Below, one piece after another: positions 35,601-45,679 of a stretch of DNA of 64,000 nt. The notes under the pieces are model-generated. The model saw nothing but the letters and a program-made list of their open reading frames with translations, was not told where the DNA came from and did no database searches. This DNA is from Ptychodera flava (taxonomy: Eukaryota > Hemichordata > Enteropneusta > Ptychoderidae), in assembly GCF_041260155.1 (NCBI RefSeq), contig NC_091939.1, forward strand, positions 43,310,698 through 43,374,697, in the 5' to 3' direction. Numbering within the stretch: the first letter of the stretch is position 1; every line of letters starts with the position of its first letter. The position numbers and the translations under genes are program-made.

Positions 35601-36949
35601 TGACGTGTAACATCTCAAAGACAATGGTCCATATCTGTAAATCTCCTCCCTCTATATCGTCATTGCTGTGAATCTCTAACGCTGAGGATTATCGCCCTGA
35701 CTGCACAATCTCGTTGGCATGCAGCTCGGGAAGATAATAACTCGCTTCTTTGTCAGTTTTTCTGTCTTCAATGATATCTCTCTCTCTCTCTCTCTCTCTC
35801 TAAGCACAAGCATATTCTCCTGATATAATGCACGGGAGCGTATACAATATGATAAACGGGATGCCTTACGATGTGTTCAGCACGCGTACGTATAAATATT
35901 TCGGTGTATGTCGCAGACATCCGTTTATGGGTGTCCTTACAATTAAGATAGACGATAGCTCAGTTCCGGTGCATAGGATCTGCTGTTCTAGTTATTTTGC
36001 AATTAATATGCAAATACATGTAATGTTTTTCTCTCTTGAATGCCAAATTGACAATTCAAAATTTAACAATTGTTTACCTAAAGTTTAAAACAAATAAATC
36101 TTCTCAAATCGACATATCTAATTTCGTGATTTCCTAACTTGTTTCCTTCTCACTAAGCTACAGTTGCCAATACCGAATCATTATTGGTTCTATTTATTTT
36201 ACTAATCAGTTGACCTCACTTCTATGTATTGTTCTTCCAGGGTAATTGAAGCATAGTGGACACTGCTCTTTCATTTCGGTAAAACGATACATAAAATTAC
36301 ATTGTTATGCAAAATAGCCGATATGCTATCAGAAATTCCTGGAGAGAACACTGTAGGCCTATATGGATTATGTTTCAGTATTTACTGAGAATTTTATGAC
36401 CCATAGTCTTACTATAACATGTACAATACACTATAAAATTGTGAATAGCAATTTCAAGATAGTTGTACCTAGTTCCTGATGTGCTTAGGCATATTTGCCT
36501 AAGAAATTGTAAGAAACCCGTGACAGCACAAGGATCGCTTTGACTGGTAGTGTCCTAGATGTGGTGACATAAACGGACTTTGGCCCTAACACCCACCCAC
36601 CCATCCATCCAGAGATAGTCTGTGACTCTGTGTGTGGATCACACACAATATGGCCTTATCGCTGGAGCTCTAAAAATCGAAAGAAAGACTCTCGCTGAAA
36701 ATGGGGGTGGGGGTGGGGGCTAAAACGCCTACATGTTAAAGCACGCTAGTATAACGCGTGAATCTCATCCAAAGCTTGGCCTGCAGGTAATCAGTTCGTC
36801 GGCTCATGAAAATAGTAGGCCTACCTATATTACTCCAACTGTACGATTTTAAGTAACACTCCCAGGGATACGTACCTTTCCTTTGCCTCGGGTGTCGAGT
36901 TGTCACTCGAACTTTCGGAATACCCAAAAAATCTTCGGACACGTTGCAT
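17645..36949 (-). CDS. rhodanese-like single-domain protein, 5 exons, 240 aa
   Basis: Minus-strand exons: 36949-36876, 22854-22623, 22317-22203, 19153-19046, 17838-17645 (stop TAG). Phases match at every junction and total 241 codons. Residues 1-60 are Ser/Glu-rich and basic (MQRVRRFFGYSESSSDN.., SSDSETEETEGSS). The rhodanese fold starts at KFPNIKGASTELVHKW, followed by TFVIVDSRPDEEYKISHISG (100-116), the catalytic loop C154-SLGYR-159, YNMEGGLFKWALEGSPLV (189-206) and the family-typical tail VHPYSPIFGQLL. It ends in poly-Asp. With an active-site Cys, a sulfurtransferase role is likely, but the substrate is unknown; no targeting signal is obvious. The donor of exon 4 (TCGG before GTTCAT) is weak. 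A stronger GTATCG site 7 bases upstream would put exon 5 out of frame, so phase decides. Intron 1 (14 kb) is packed with repeats. An ATTAAA on the minus strand near 17470-17475 could be the poly(A) signal. Confidence 0.85.
18643..19034. repeat. inverted repeat beside rhodanese exon 4
   Basis: About 115 bases at 18645-18757 recur inverted at 18925-19033 with few differences; GGACAGTCTCATATACATTA is identical in both arms. The spacer is about 165 bp. The right arm begins only about a dozen bases from the predicted exon 4 donor (19045-19044 on the minus strand), so a hairpin in the pre-mRNA could affect use of that weak site. Confidence 0.8.
19193..19214. repeat. 22-bp perfect palindrome
   Basis: A perfect palindrome centred on GGGCCC (arms TCTCGGTA and TACCGAGA). 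It lies about 40 bases upstream of exon 4 of the rhodanese-like gene, within intron 3. It could be a binding site or the remnant of two abutting transposon ends; nothing decides. Confidence 0.6.
19557..20110 (-). pseudogene. decayed transposase-like ORF fragments in rhodanese intron 3
   Basis: Two minus-strand frames abut (20110-19859 and 19862-19557) and look like pieces of one protein. The first contains CGKCPSSIEI, a zinc-ribbon-like Cys pair; the second contains DSYCHCHDMHYVESFKNALN. A CH..xxxVESFxNxLN block followed by a frame end recalls the C-terminal part of transposase-like proteins common in marine invertebrate genomes; this is from memory and tentative. The frame change at 19860 and the missing ends indicate a relic. 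It sits in an intron on the same strand as the host gene. Confidence 0.35.
24448..24650 (+). repeat. left arm of a 205-bp inverted repeat
   Basis: It matches the reverse complement of 26624-26833 with scattered substitutions and small indels. Shared landmarks are GAAACCTAA, CAGCTCAAATTTG, GACGACTACGGCGCGAC, ATGAGCTCTGAA and GCGTG(C/A)(G/A)TGACGTCAT(C/T)GGCGATAC. From ATGAGCTCTGAA to GATAC there are no indels between arms and the frame stays open in both, but it is only 24 codons. Confidence 0.8.
24963..25440 (+). repeat. satellite-like tandem array, cluster 1
   Basis: Diverged units start with CGGGACTCTAATATCGATAC near 24963, 25034, 25137, 25253 and 25350. Each continues with GACGATAC(T/A), a CTCGGCACGCCGGGTCTG-like block and GAT..TACCCGATAAATATCGGC. 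The array ends in a second unit type (CGCGGGTAAATATCCGATGTATATCGG..CACCACC). The same two unit types recur at 54795-55470 and 57187-57500, and a fragment lies at 26100-26215. Confidence 0.8.
26100..26215 (+). repeat. fragment of the satellite unit
   Basis: It contains ACGATACTA, AAATCGCGGATAAATAT..CCGATATATATCGGAGATTT and CTGGCCAAGCTCGAC, matching the second unit type of the satellite clusters. A neighbouring degraded piece is at 25790-25860. Confidence 0.7.
26624..26833 (-). repeat. right arm of the 205-bp inverted repeat
   Basis: Reverse-complement partner of 24448-24650. With its partner it brackets about 2 kb that includes satellite cluster 1, which is the layout of a foldback or long-TIR element. 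No target duplication was found at the outer edges and no transposase is inside. Confidence 0.8.
26834..30261. other. rhodanese intron 1, no gene seen
   Basis: Only short open frames without recognisable motifs. A poly-purine/GC-rich patch lies near 30010-30060. I see no exon pair, RNA gene or complete element in this stretch. Confidence 0.45.
30262..30569 (+). mobile_element. GGGACTGG-family transposon, copy B (deleted)
   Basis: The left end is GGGACCGGTCAGTTTCTTCG and the right end the complement of GGGACTTGACAGCTTCTTCC. It is flanked by TTA (30259-30261) and CTA, probably a mutated TTA target duplication. The interior (TTACGCGCCCG.., ATGAAATTTGTGG.., TTCAAAAACACACTGACCCC) matches the right half of copy C in the same orientation; most of the left interior is missing. 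It is non-coding. Confidence 0.75.
31407..31632 (+). repeat. dispersed repeat, copy 2
   Basis: Same family as 1698-1922 and 44104-44313. The right end reads TCTTTCACTTTCGAGGC then GATAGTACCGTAAG, corresponding to the AAGGTAGTATGGGCC end of copy 3 on the other strand. Confidence 0.7.
31917..32927. mobile_element. 1-kb element with long terminal inverted repeats
   Basis: The ends CTAAGAAATATGATATCGAT and the complement of CTAAGAAATATCATGTCAAT form an AT-rich inverted pair continuing to TAATATTATTAATA. A second inverted block, ACACTCAGTGTGACTGTTTT (32054 on) and its complement (to about 32712), shows that the arms extend about 160-240 bp with an indel. The interior includes an A12 run and no convincing ORF. 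No target duplication could be recognised. It lies in rhodanese intron 1. Confidence 0.7.
34749..34979 (+). CDS. possible terminal exon of a membrane protein nested in rhodanese intron 1
   Basis: After a possible acceptor (CTTTGCAG at 34741-34748) an open frame encodes a hydrophobic helix (VIELVVDVVVLLANY) followed by a basic, Tyr- and Pro-rich tail ending PPPHAHNYP and a TAG. A short upstream segment after TATTTCAG (34556 on, KFSDEKGHYS, donor near 34587) would join it in matching phase. The hydrophobic-then-charged layout looks coding, but no further exons were found and no family is recognised. It runs opposite to the host gene. Confidence 0.25.
   Translation, partial: RFLGVNVIELVVDVVVLLANYQRIKCKLSYIPTYTYTMETWGNMVTLSSVKLAVPDIDRRREEFVRMPPPHAHNYP
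35777..35802 (+). repeat. (TC)n microsatellite
   Basis: A short CT run. A small open frame starts at 35828 (MHGSVYNMINGMPYDVFS) and has a GTACGT donor-like site near 35888, but there is no partner exon, so no gene is called. Confidence 0.9.
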
Positions 36950-37215
36950 CGTGCTTACTTGCTGTAGTATTCCCAAAGTCGATAAAAATGGCTCTGAAAT
37001 TAGCAATCAGATCTGTAGTTTACTGTTCAAAGAATATTGCTCATTGCGTTGTCCTCTCATCGACGTCATGCGTACGGCGACTGGCTGTTTCCTTGAAACA
37101 CTGGCGATATCTAGCAATTTACAGTACAGTTTGTAGCGTCGTAAATCGCATCCACCGGGTACCAGAACATAGAGCGAGAGCGCCGGTAACATGTACGCTG
37201 TATCTCGTGTAAACG

Positions 37216-37325
37216 GTAGAGGGGAATCCCGTCTGCAAGGTCGACAGCTGCGCAGCGCAGCCCGTTGGATTATACACCAATGACGTCATGTTGTTGTAGT
37301 TCACTTCCGGGAATCCCTTCCCCAT
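37216..37325. promoter_or_regulatory. promoter-like block upstream of the rhodanese gene
   Basis: In plus-strand order: GGGAATCCC (about 37222), CTGCGCAG (37248-37255, NRF1-like half sites), CCAAT (37277) overlapping TGACGTCA (37281-37288, CRE/ATF type), CACTTCCGG (37302-37310, ETS type) and GAATCCC. It ends about 270 bases upstream of the rhodanese ATG at 36949. The motifs are typical of TATA-less housekeeping promoters; use here is inferred. Confidence 0.55.
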
Positions 37326-38640
37326 CGCATTCGCACACAGATGTCTTTACCGAAAACATTTTTTTTTCAGATACCCCAAACTGCCTGAGAAAATATTTAA
37401 ATGATGTCCGTGCATGTCAAATGAACTTGCCGCTATCTTCAAACATTTGTGAGCAGTAATGTTACGCGTAATGCAGTATTTCTTGGAATACCAACTTAGC
37501 AGCTCAACCACATCAACGGCTGGCAAATTCTTCCTGTGGCCTCTGTCAAAATTCGTGAACCATTGTCCAAATATTTTGGGATAGGCAATAAAAACTTGGC
37601 GTCATTTCAAACATTACGTGAACCTCTGTCTACACGATATTGTATTATTCTCCTAATTATGAGCGACCAGAAGGTACAACAACATCACTCATAGTCCATA
37701 AATCGCTATTACAAATTAAAAAAAATTATAGCGACTCTTTAAATAATTTGTGGTCTTTCAATTTCTCTGCGATGCTTTTGGAATGAGCTGGCGATAGTGT
37801 CTTTGACAGATGGTCCTGCACAAGCCTAGAAGTTTGGTATTTTTCGTCACTTGTCTATAAACAAGATTCAGGCCTCCGTGAGAACATAGCAAACAAATGA
37901 AGAAAATCTTTGACGTCACGAATATTATCTGGGAAGCTTAATATTTGTGAATATCAATGTTTTTCATAAATCATATTCACCTATCAAATTTCAAGTAATG
38001 TTTTGGTTGTTTTCCACACAGCATCTCTGACGGAAAATGGGTACAGCACGGTTAATCTTCATGGAAAATATTGGACGCCCCGTAAACTATGGTAAACTAT
38101 GTCAAGTAAGTGTGATCCATACGCATTCATTGACTTTTCCATGTACTGCAGAGCAGAAAGAAAAGTTAACCTTGTTGAACCTGTTTACATTGTAGTTATG
38201 TTTCAAGTTTTGCAGTGGGGAAAGGAACCTCAATGCAGATCAAATACCAATCTGATTTTATTAATAATGTTCATATTTGATAACTATTTATATTTTGCAC
38301 AGACGAGAAATGCCTTTCCGCCCGTGGCAACATTTCGATCTTCCAAAAGTACGTCATCGATGATTTGTCCTTTTTATTGTGTTTCTAGATTTGTATAATG
38401 TTTATTTTATTGTCTGCCAAAACACTCTCTCTACTGCAGCTGCATTGAATCAAATCGAATTTAGATTGCAGATCAGGTTACAACGAAGAATTCGCAATGT
38501 GTGACATCCCATAGCGTGAAGATCAAGTTTGTGTTCTGCACCCAGGCCTTTAATCGCATTTCATCGGAAAGGCAATGACTGAAGTTTTGTTCTGCCTGTT
38601 GAAAGTTGCGCCAGCACTGTAGACTTTACACACTGTCACA

Positions 38641-38720
38641 AGGGGAATCCCATCGGGGTCAACGACTGCGCAGAAAATGTGACGCGATGACGTCAGCGGA
38701 GGGTTCACTTCCGGGAATTC
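38641..38720. promoter_or_regulatory. second promoter-like block, upstream of the TMEM109-like gene
   Basis: The same motifs occur in the same plus-strand order as in the 37216-37325 block: GGGAATCCC (about 38643), CTGCGCAG (38666-38673), TGACGTCA (38688-38695), CACTTCCGGGAAT (38706 on). The block ends about 270 bases upstream of the ATG at 38988. Conservation of order and rough spacing suggests that one block is a copy of the other. Confidence 0.55.
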
Positions 38721-38987
38721 CTCTTTTCCGAGGTTACATTGCCCACCTCTTTTATGTCCTGTGCGCGGTGTGTGACACGTAACTATCATTTACAGACAGC
38801 CTCACATCGCTGAAAGAGCGTCGCTATTTTTAGCCAAACAGTAGGAACCAAACGGTGCGTGGTGTAGGGCTTTACAGCATCCCAACCTGAATTATCTCTC
38901 GTTTCACCAGAAAAACGCCGATCGTCGTTGCATCGATCTACAGTAGAAACCCTTTGTGTGTTTCATCTGTCAGTAAAGTCTGAAAGC

Positions 38988-41100
38988 ATGGCGTCCCTTC
39001 GCAGGAGTTTGGCAATTATTTCAATCGCTCTCGTATTTTTTATCGTCTCGTGTTCAGCGGAACAATCCATCACCGACCAAGTACAGGACATTCTCAAACA
39101 GGTATGTGTGGCTCGGTATTTCAATTTATTGCTGTGACCATGGCGCCTGGACTGGAGGCGGTGGCAATTTCATCATGTATTGTGTGTACCATAGCAGTCT
39201 CAATCACCCTTCCTCCCTGAATGTCACCGTTCGTTGCGATGTTATCTTTTACTGGTGAAGTGCAGACGACCGATGACATTGTTTAACCATTGAAGTAGCA
39301 GTGAGTCCTCCTATGAACAAGTAGTATGTTTTTGATCCGAAACCTGAGGTCCAATGAATGTTTCGGATCTAGATGATGAGGTAGTGTGTTATTTTTTCCT
39401 GAAACATGGATGCAGCTAGCAGAGAAGCTGTACTGCAATACATGACAATACTCATCACAATAGCATTAGGGATATCATACAATCCCATACCAGCTAGCAG
39501 GCCTGTCCAGAATTTCATTGAAAGATTGTATAGTGAGATACAATAAAAAAACCGGAACGAGTGAAGATATTAGTGGACACCCCTATGGTTGCAAACTATA
39601 AGGGATTTCTCAGGGGACTGTCAATTTAATAACTCTAACAATGAACCTGATTCTAACCCTAGATTAAATCAAATCGAACAGAATTTCTTTGTGTCCACCT
39701 ATCTTCAGTCTTGCTAAAAATTTGACAAGACTGTTAAAAAGTACAAAACGAGGAAAAATGGATAAAATCCTATCAATATGAATTGACAGTGAATCCTGTT
39801 GTTACAGCACAATACCAAAAATAAGCATTGGGTAGCTCGTTTTGCAGTCTTATGACTCTTGAAAGGCAATAGTTTATTGAGCCCGGGCACAGTGGATTAT
39901 TTGTGCAGGTATGAGAGAACAATTACATGGTACCAAGGATACGCATTTTGAATGCACAATGTAGAGCAAGCTCGACCAGGCATAAATTTTGTAACATCTG
40001 GTGTAGAACATTCAACATAAAGTTCAGCATTAATTCATTTGTAGTCCATCATAACACAATCCAGTATCAAGTGTTACTTATCTGTGTACCAGGGATATTA
40101 ATATCATCGGAACACAGAATGATAAACGGGAAATATTGCTAACTGGAAAACAAGGTGTCGATACTCTCAAGTGCAAAAATATGAATGAAATTTTTATGGA
40201 CACACTATAGGACGTGTGGTCTTTTTGACCAAATGGCAGAGTGATAAACACAGGACAGGTCAATTATTTTTACCTACTCATCGGCAAATGATTGTATTAG
40301 ACCGTAAAGAAACTTGTTCTACGTACGCTCTGTGGAAAGTCAACTCAGAACAAACTTGCAACCACCTACTGGCTTTTTTCAAATATGATAACATGACATA
40401 AAGTATCATAATATATTGTTTTTATTTTTCTATTCATGTAAAGCGTTTTTTAAAATCATTATTCATATATGACAGTTGATTGTTGTCTAAAAGCAGGTCA
40501 TTGGTTTCATAATTTAGCAGAATAGCACAATTCAATTACCCATCTATTGTTATATCTATTTTAGTAGCTTCAGTTTGATAATTAAAACATTTGCATCCCT
40601 CTGATAACGATGAAAAAATGTTGTGAAGTTTCTCATCAAAAGGAAAATTGCACAACATTAGCAAGTGTGCTTACTATGAAAGAGGTAAAAATTGGTAATT
40701 TTTTCTGCAATTGGTATTTTAACTGTAGACCCTGGAGGGAGCTCAATGGTTGAACACAATGTAGTATTTATTGTTATGCAAATGTCAGCAGATACATTTT
40801 AATACAAAGTAGACAATGTATCAAGCTTAGCAAGTCATTCAAGCATTGTTATTGCAATCCCTAAGGTCACAGTTTTATTTAGCATATGTAATTTCTCCAT
40901 AAATAGAGAAGCAGGCAAACATTTTCAAAAATGTCAGGTTTGTCATAATTTTTGAACACTCTCACTGATTGTATTTTACAATTATGAACTTATAAGCATA
41001 ACCCTTCATTTCAGTTCCATAGCACGATTGGTTTGGATAGAAGACCATGTCATTTGCTTGTTATTAACCTCTACAATTATGACTTTATTTTTCACTTGAA

Positions 41101-41154
<54 letters not shown>

Positions 41155-44100
41155 AAGGGCATTTTTTCTTGAAAGTCTAATCCATGACCAATTTTGTTAG
41201 GGGGAAACTTTAAATTTACAAAACTATGACTATATGTAAACCACGTTAGCCTTCTACCAGGCAATGACATCTTGTTCTAAAAATAGATGTTCTTAACAAA
41301 TAAGATGTTCTGCATATGCAAAACACATTACAATGGTATATTCCCAATAATGTTGTAGTGCTGGGCAAAATAATAATTATCTGTAGTTATACAGCTTTCT
41401 GCAGTTTATACTTTCATTTAATATGTGATTTTAGAAATACACAGTTTATACTTGTCGAATACTTGTTTATACTTGTATAATCTCTTTTTCTGTCTGTTCA
41501 CTCCATCAATGGTTTTGATACATTCATTTGCCCGTAAAAATACAATTCCCATATTTATCCAGTTTCTCATGCACTCCAGTCCTTCAATATCTCTTGTCAG
41601 TCATTGCATTAAGCTTGACAGTACTTCAGAGTATGATATATCATTTCTGTCAAGTGTTCATGTTGACCTACAAATTGATGAATATTTCATGACACAGTAG
41701 CACAGAGTCATGTTTATAATATTGTCTTCCATTTTAATCAGTGTAAATATTCAACACATTACATCATGAATGCAAATAGAGAAGCATATTAAAGAATTCA
41801 TGATAATGAAGAATAATTAAAATGATTGCTATCATCCCAAAATGCGACTCCCCTTCTGTCAACAACACCAATACAACTGGATAAAGCAACGTATCATTTT
41901 ATTAATTTCAATACATCATTTGAAAGTTGGAGTGCAAAATGTTAGCATTATAAGACTCAAACTGCAAATGAAAAAAATGCCATCTTTGTAAGGTTGTGGT
42001 CCCATAATTGCTTTAAACATTGACATGAGGTCACTGGTGTATACATTTCATCAGTTACATGTGAAACATGGCAATGTGAATATCTACTGTCAGGGTAATT
42101 GATAAAGCTAACACTGTTTATGCAGTAGAAATTAATCTTTCTCTGGAGGAGTTACAATCAAAATCTTTCAAGCTGCAAAACTCAATTGGCCAAGGCTAGG
42201 TTTAAATTGACATGTATCAGCGATTTTACAACATTAAACAGAGCAGGGCTGGATGTAATCTTGTTTACATTTAATCAGCTACAATGCACTAACCATATGA
42301 AGTGCATGTCATTTGAAGGAAATTAGGGTTAGAGGGTCATATTTTAGTGCATTGGCAGAAATTGTACAACAGCCATACTTGCTTACTATGTTTGCCGTTT
42401 ATTTCGTTGTTAGATTAAGACCAACATAAAAGAAGGTTGGAAGGCATTGACCAAAGCAGTACAGCCATATGTTGATGAATATATCACACCTTACTTGCAA
42501 GGCGCCTACACATTTACTGATGAAACCTGCAAGGAATTCTTTGGAGTGGAAGGTGAGTGGAGTTGAAGACTACAGTATCTTTCCAATGTTATCACTTTCC
42601 ATAAATTGTTTTTGAAACTGTAATAGGTGTAAACCGCTAATGCAAAGAAGGAACTATGCATTTCTTAAATTGTTGTTATCATTGAACACATATCATTATC
42701 AATTTTTGAAGAACTTAATTGCATTCACAAATGATGATACTGAGATGAGATGTCAGAAACTCCTTGATAGCTCTCAATAAACACACTATCAGTCTTACGA
42801 CTGTACACTAAATAAAGGTTTCCCATCTTTGCAGTGCATGCAAATTTACCACAAATAGTCTCAGGCTTCTTATGAAATGGTCAGACCTCAGGTCATTTTG
42901 TATAAACCTTTGCCACATAGAGTGGTACAACTACTAATAACCGATCAATGTCAAGTATTCTTTGTGAACTTATTTATGGTGCAATTACTCAGCCTTTGAA
43001 ATAACGTTAGAAAAATGACCCATTCCATCAAGAAGTATTGGTTTAGATCATTCTATCAGGAGGTATCGGTTTAGACCCTCAAGAATGTGGGTTATTCTGC
43101 ATTTGTAAAAGCAAATAACAGACCCTCAAGAAATCCTGGCACTATAGACAATGAGAAAAATATAGCTTTCAGATGCAAGCTTCATTTACCTCCTTCACAT
43201 CTCTCATTTGCAAAAATTCTGAAGAGCTGAAAATTAAAGGGCCAGTAATTGACATTAATTGACAGAGAAAAGTTTATGTATGTCTTTACTCACAAAGATA
43301 AACTACCTCTTGCGAAATGTATTTCTTGTACTTTAGTTCCTCCCCCAGCAGCAGCTTCATCCAGTGTTTGTTGAAGTCTGCATCTTTGAGTTTTGTCATT
43401 TTTGCCTTACCGCATTCCCTGAGTGTGTTGTTGAGCAATAAAGTAAAGTAATGCTAACTTTTGATGACTTTGTCACCATTTTTTGTTTTGAATGTCAACC
43501 ATATTTCCTTGTTCTACTTCACAAGGCATGTTGATATATACATGTACATGTGTTTAGCTTGTCAACACAACTTGTACATGTGTAAACTGCATTGTTATTG
43601 TTGAAAAGTGAATTCTGGTCTAGACTGGAATTCAAATGTAAACAATAACAATGCATTTTACACATATAGACGAGCAAGCTAAATAGTGGATGTTTCAACA
43701 TTCTATGGGGAGTAGAATATGAAGTTCCAATTGATAAAAACAAAAATAATAAAATTATCAAAAGCATTACTGGCTCTATAAAGAACTTTTCACCATCATA
43801 TTTTTTCCAAAAATTCAGCTATATTAAAATGAAATCATTTTGATCGTTTTCAGCTTCCAAACTTCCAAGACATGCAGAAAAGAATGCCCCAGAGGTTGTC
43901 ACAGCAGTGTTGACAGTGGCCTGGTTACTTGTTGCTCTGATTACTGTCATTTTCTTTTCTGCTGGTACAAGCCTCTATCTCATGGCTGTCATGTTTCTAC
44001 TGTATGGAATATTTGGAGCAGCCTGGTGTCTCCGCAGAGTTATCTATGCAACTGGTAAGATTTATCTTACATGTATCTTATTGGAGAGAAGAAAACTTCT

Positions 44101-45085
44101 TTTAAGGTAGTATGGGCCTTGAAAGTGAAATATCTAAACTTTTGCTCAAAACTTTCCTAAATGAAACTTTAAACCATTGTCTCACCAAATGAAAATAAAA
44201 ATCAGAGGTCAACATGCAAATCATAGTACTAGAGAAACAAATGACCTGACATTTAATGATATTTAAAATTTAAAATGGTCGCAATCCCTGTGTCAACTCT
44301 ACAGCAAAAAATAACATTTTCAAATAACTAGGATGGTAAAAATGTTTCTTACTCCAAGAGCTTCAAAATTAGCTCCCACAAGTGGTACATCAGAAAAGAT
44401 TTGTAAAAGACAAGTTTTGGAGTCCGAATATTTGCCCCCATGATGCCATTCTACCGTAAGTCACAGTCATTGCAATTTACAGATCCTGGCATAGAATTAA
44501 AGGCATTGTTTCAAGAAGTACATGATTCAACAGCAAAGAGTAAGCACAGCTTTGAAAAATTTACAACAGGAGTGTGCAAATCCAGTAATCAGAAGTTGAG
44601 GACCATCAGATTTCTTCTCTCAACCAGCTGATTTATGATTCTGATACCGGTAGCTGTACAAATTGTTAAATACTGCTGGATGTGTTTGACAAAACAGCAG
44701 AAAACCTCCAAATTATTCTATAGGACCATCAAATCTATTATACTGGTCCTTAAACCAAACACACACTTAACACCATATTCTCTAGAAATAAGGTCTTTCC
44801 ACAGAAATGCAAATGTGAAATGGATTATTTATGCTTTCTTCCTCGCCAGGCTTCACGTTATATCTTTTGAATGCCCTGGCAAACAATCCCATAGTTGCAG
44901 CCTGCATCTTAGTCTCTCTCTACATCCTCCGCAAACTGCTAAAGAGGCGTTCCTCAGAGATGGGTCTTGTTCAGCTTAACCATGCAATAATGGACCTCCA
45001 TGGACGTGTGGTTGAGATGGAGGGCAAATTGGATGCAATGCAAGGCTCAATAGATGAACTCAAGGCAGCCGGATCTTCTTCCTAA
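38988..45085 (+). CDS. TMEM109/BRI3BP-like membrane protein, 4 exons, 229 aa
   Basis: Exons 38988-39101, 42414-42552, 43854-44054 and 44850-45085 (stop TAA) join by GT-AG sites in matching phase to 230 codons. The layout is: signal peptide about 1-23 (ending CSA), an amphipathic region with two Cys, hydrophobic segments near 100-120, 124-142 and 165-182, a basic KLLKRR stop-transfer, and a C-terminal heptad stretch (LNHAIMDLHGRVVEMEGKLDAM is the readable core, split here only by notation). Length, a signal peptide, three membrane helices and a short coiled-coil tail match the vertebrate TMEM109 (mitsugumin-23)/BRI3BP family, which are ER/nuclear-envelope membrane proteins. Sequence likeness is modest, so the family name is a proposal. 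The ATG was chosen over an upstream in-frame TTG. Introns are about 3.3, 1.3 and 0.8 kb. Confidence 0.8.
41104..41154 (+). repeat. (TC)n/(TA)n microsatellite
   Basis: A CT run passes into a short TA run within intron 1 of the TMEM109-like gene. No other feature is visible in this 3.3-kb intron. Confidence 0.9.
44104..44313 (-). repeat. dispersed repeat, copy 3
   Basis: Reverse-strand member of the family at 1698-1922 and 31407-31632. It begins AAGGTAGTATGGGCCTTGAA and carries TTTTGCTCAAAACTTTC, AAATAAAAATCAGAGGTCAA and CTAGAGAAACAAATGACC. It lies in intron 3 of the TMEM109-like gene, immediately after exon 3. Confidence 0.7.
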
Positions 45086-45670
45086 AAAGTTCAGCAAGAT
45101 GTCTGAAAGAAATATATGAATTTTTAGTATGTTTATTTGGAGGAAGTGGTTTTACTTTTACCTTGAAGTCATGGTTTAAAAACATTTCAAACATACAGGG
45201 GGAACTTTTTACTCCCATTATTTCAATATTGCCACTAGTGGCTTTCATTGCTTGAAATCTTTGTTTTCAAAAGTTGTGTAATTAGGGAGAGATATTTACA
45301 GACACACAAGATAATAGAAAGTCCCTGCACTGGTCCTACAGAGCTAAAAAATCCACCCAGATACATTATACCATTTGTCATTGATCTTTATCAGAGATCC
45401 ATACTAATATATCCCACGGTAAGGTGAGACCAATTCAACTGAAATCCATCAATTTGTTGATAACGTTTACCTCATCATGATTGTCTCTTATGTTCTAGTA
45501 ATACTTTATAGCATTGAAAATGTCAACTTTTTGGAGTATTTTTTCATGTTGAAAACTCACCATAATATTGTACAAAATTTTTTGCATTGACTTGTTGTAC
45601 AGTGCAGATTTGTGATGTAAAGTTGCAGCGCTTTTTGAACACTTACCAGCAAATTTGTTGTATGCCAACT

Positions 45671-45676
45671 AATAAA
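45671..45676 (+). terminator. AATAAA polyadenylation signal
   Basis: The canonical hexamer lies 586 bases after the TAA of the TMEM109-like gene. It is the first full AATAAA downstream, giving a 3' UTR of about 0.6 kb. Another lies near 46618. Confidence 0.45.
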
Positions 45677-45679
45677 TAA

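Noticed and set aside
35828..36088. Open frame MHGSVYNMINGMPYDVFS.. as a first exon
   Set aside because: A donor-like GTACGT is present, but no acceptor exon in phase was found and the frame lies inside the rhodanese intron without other support.
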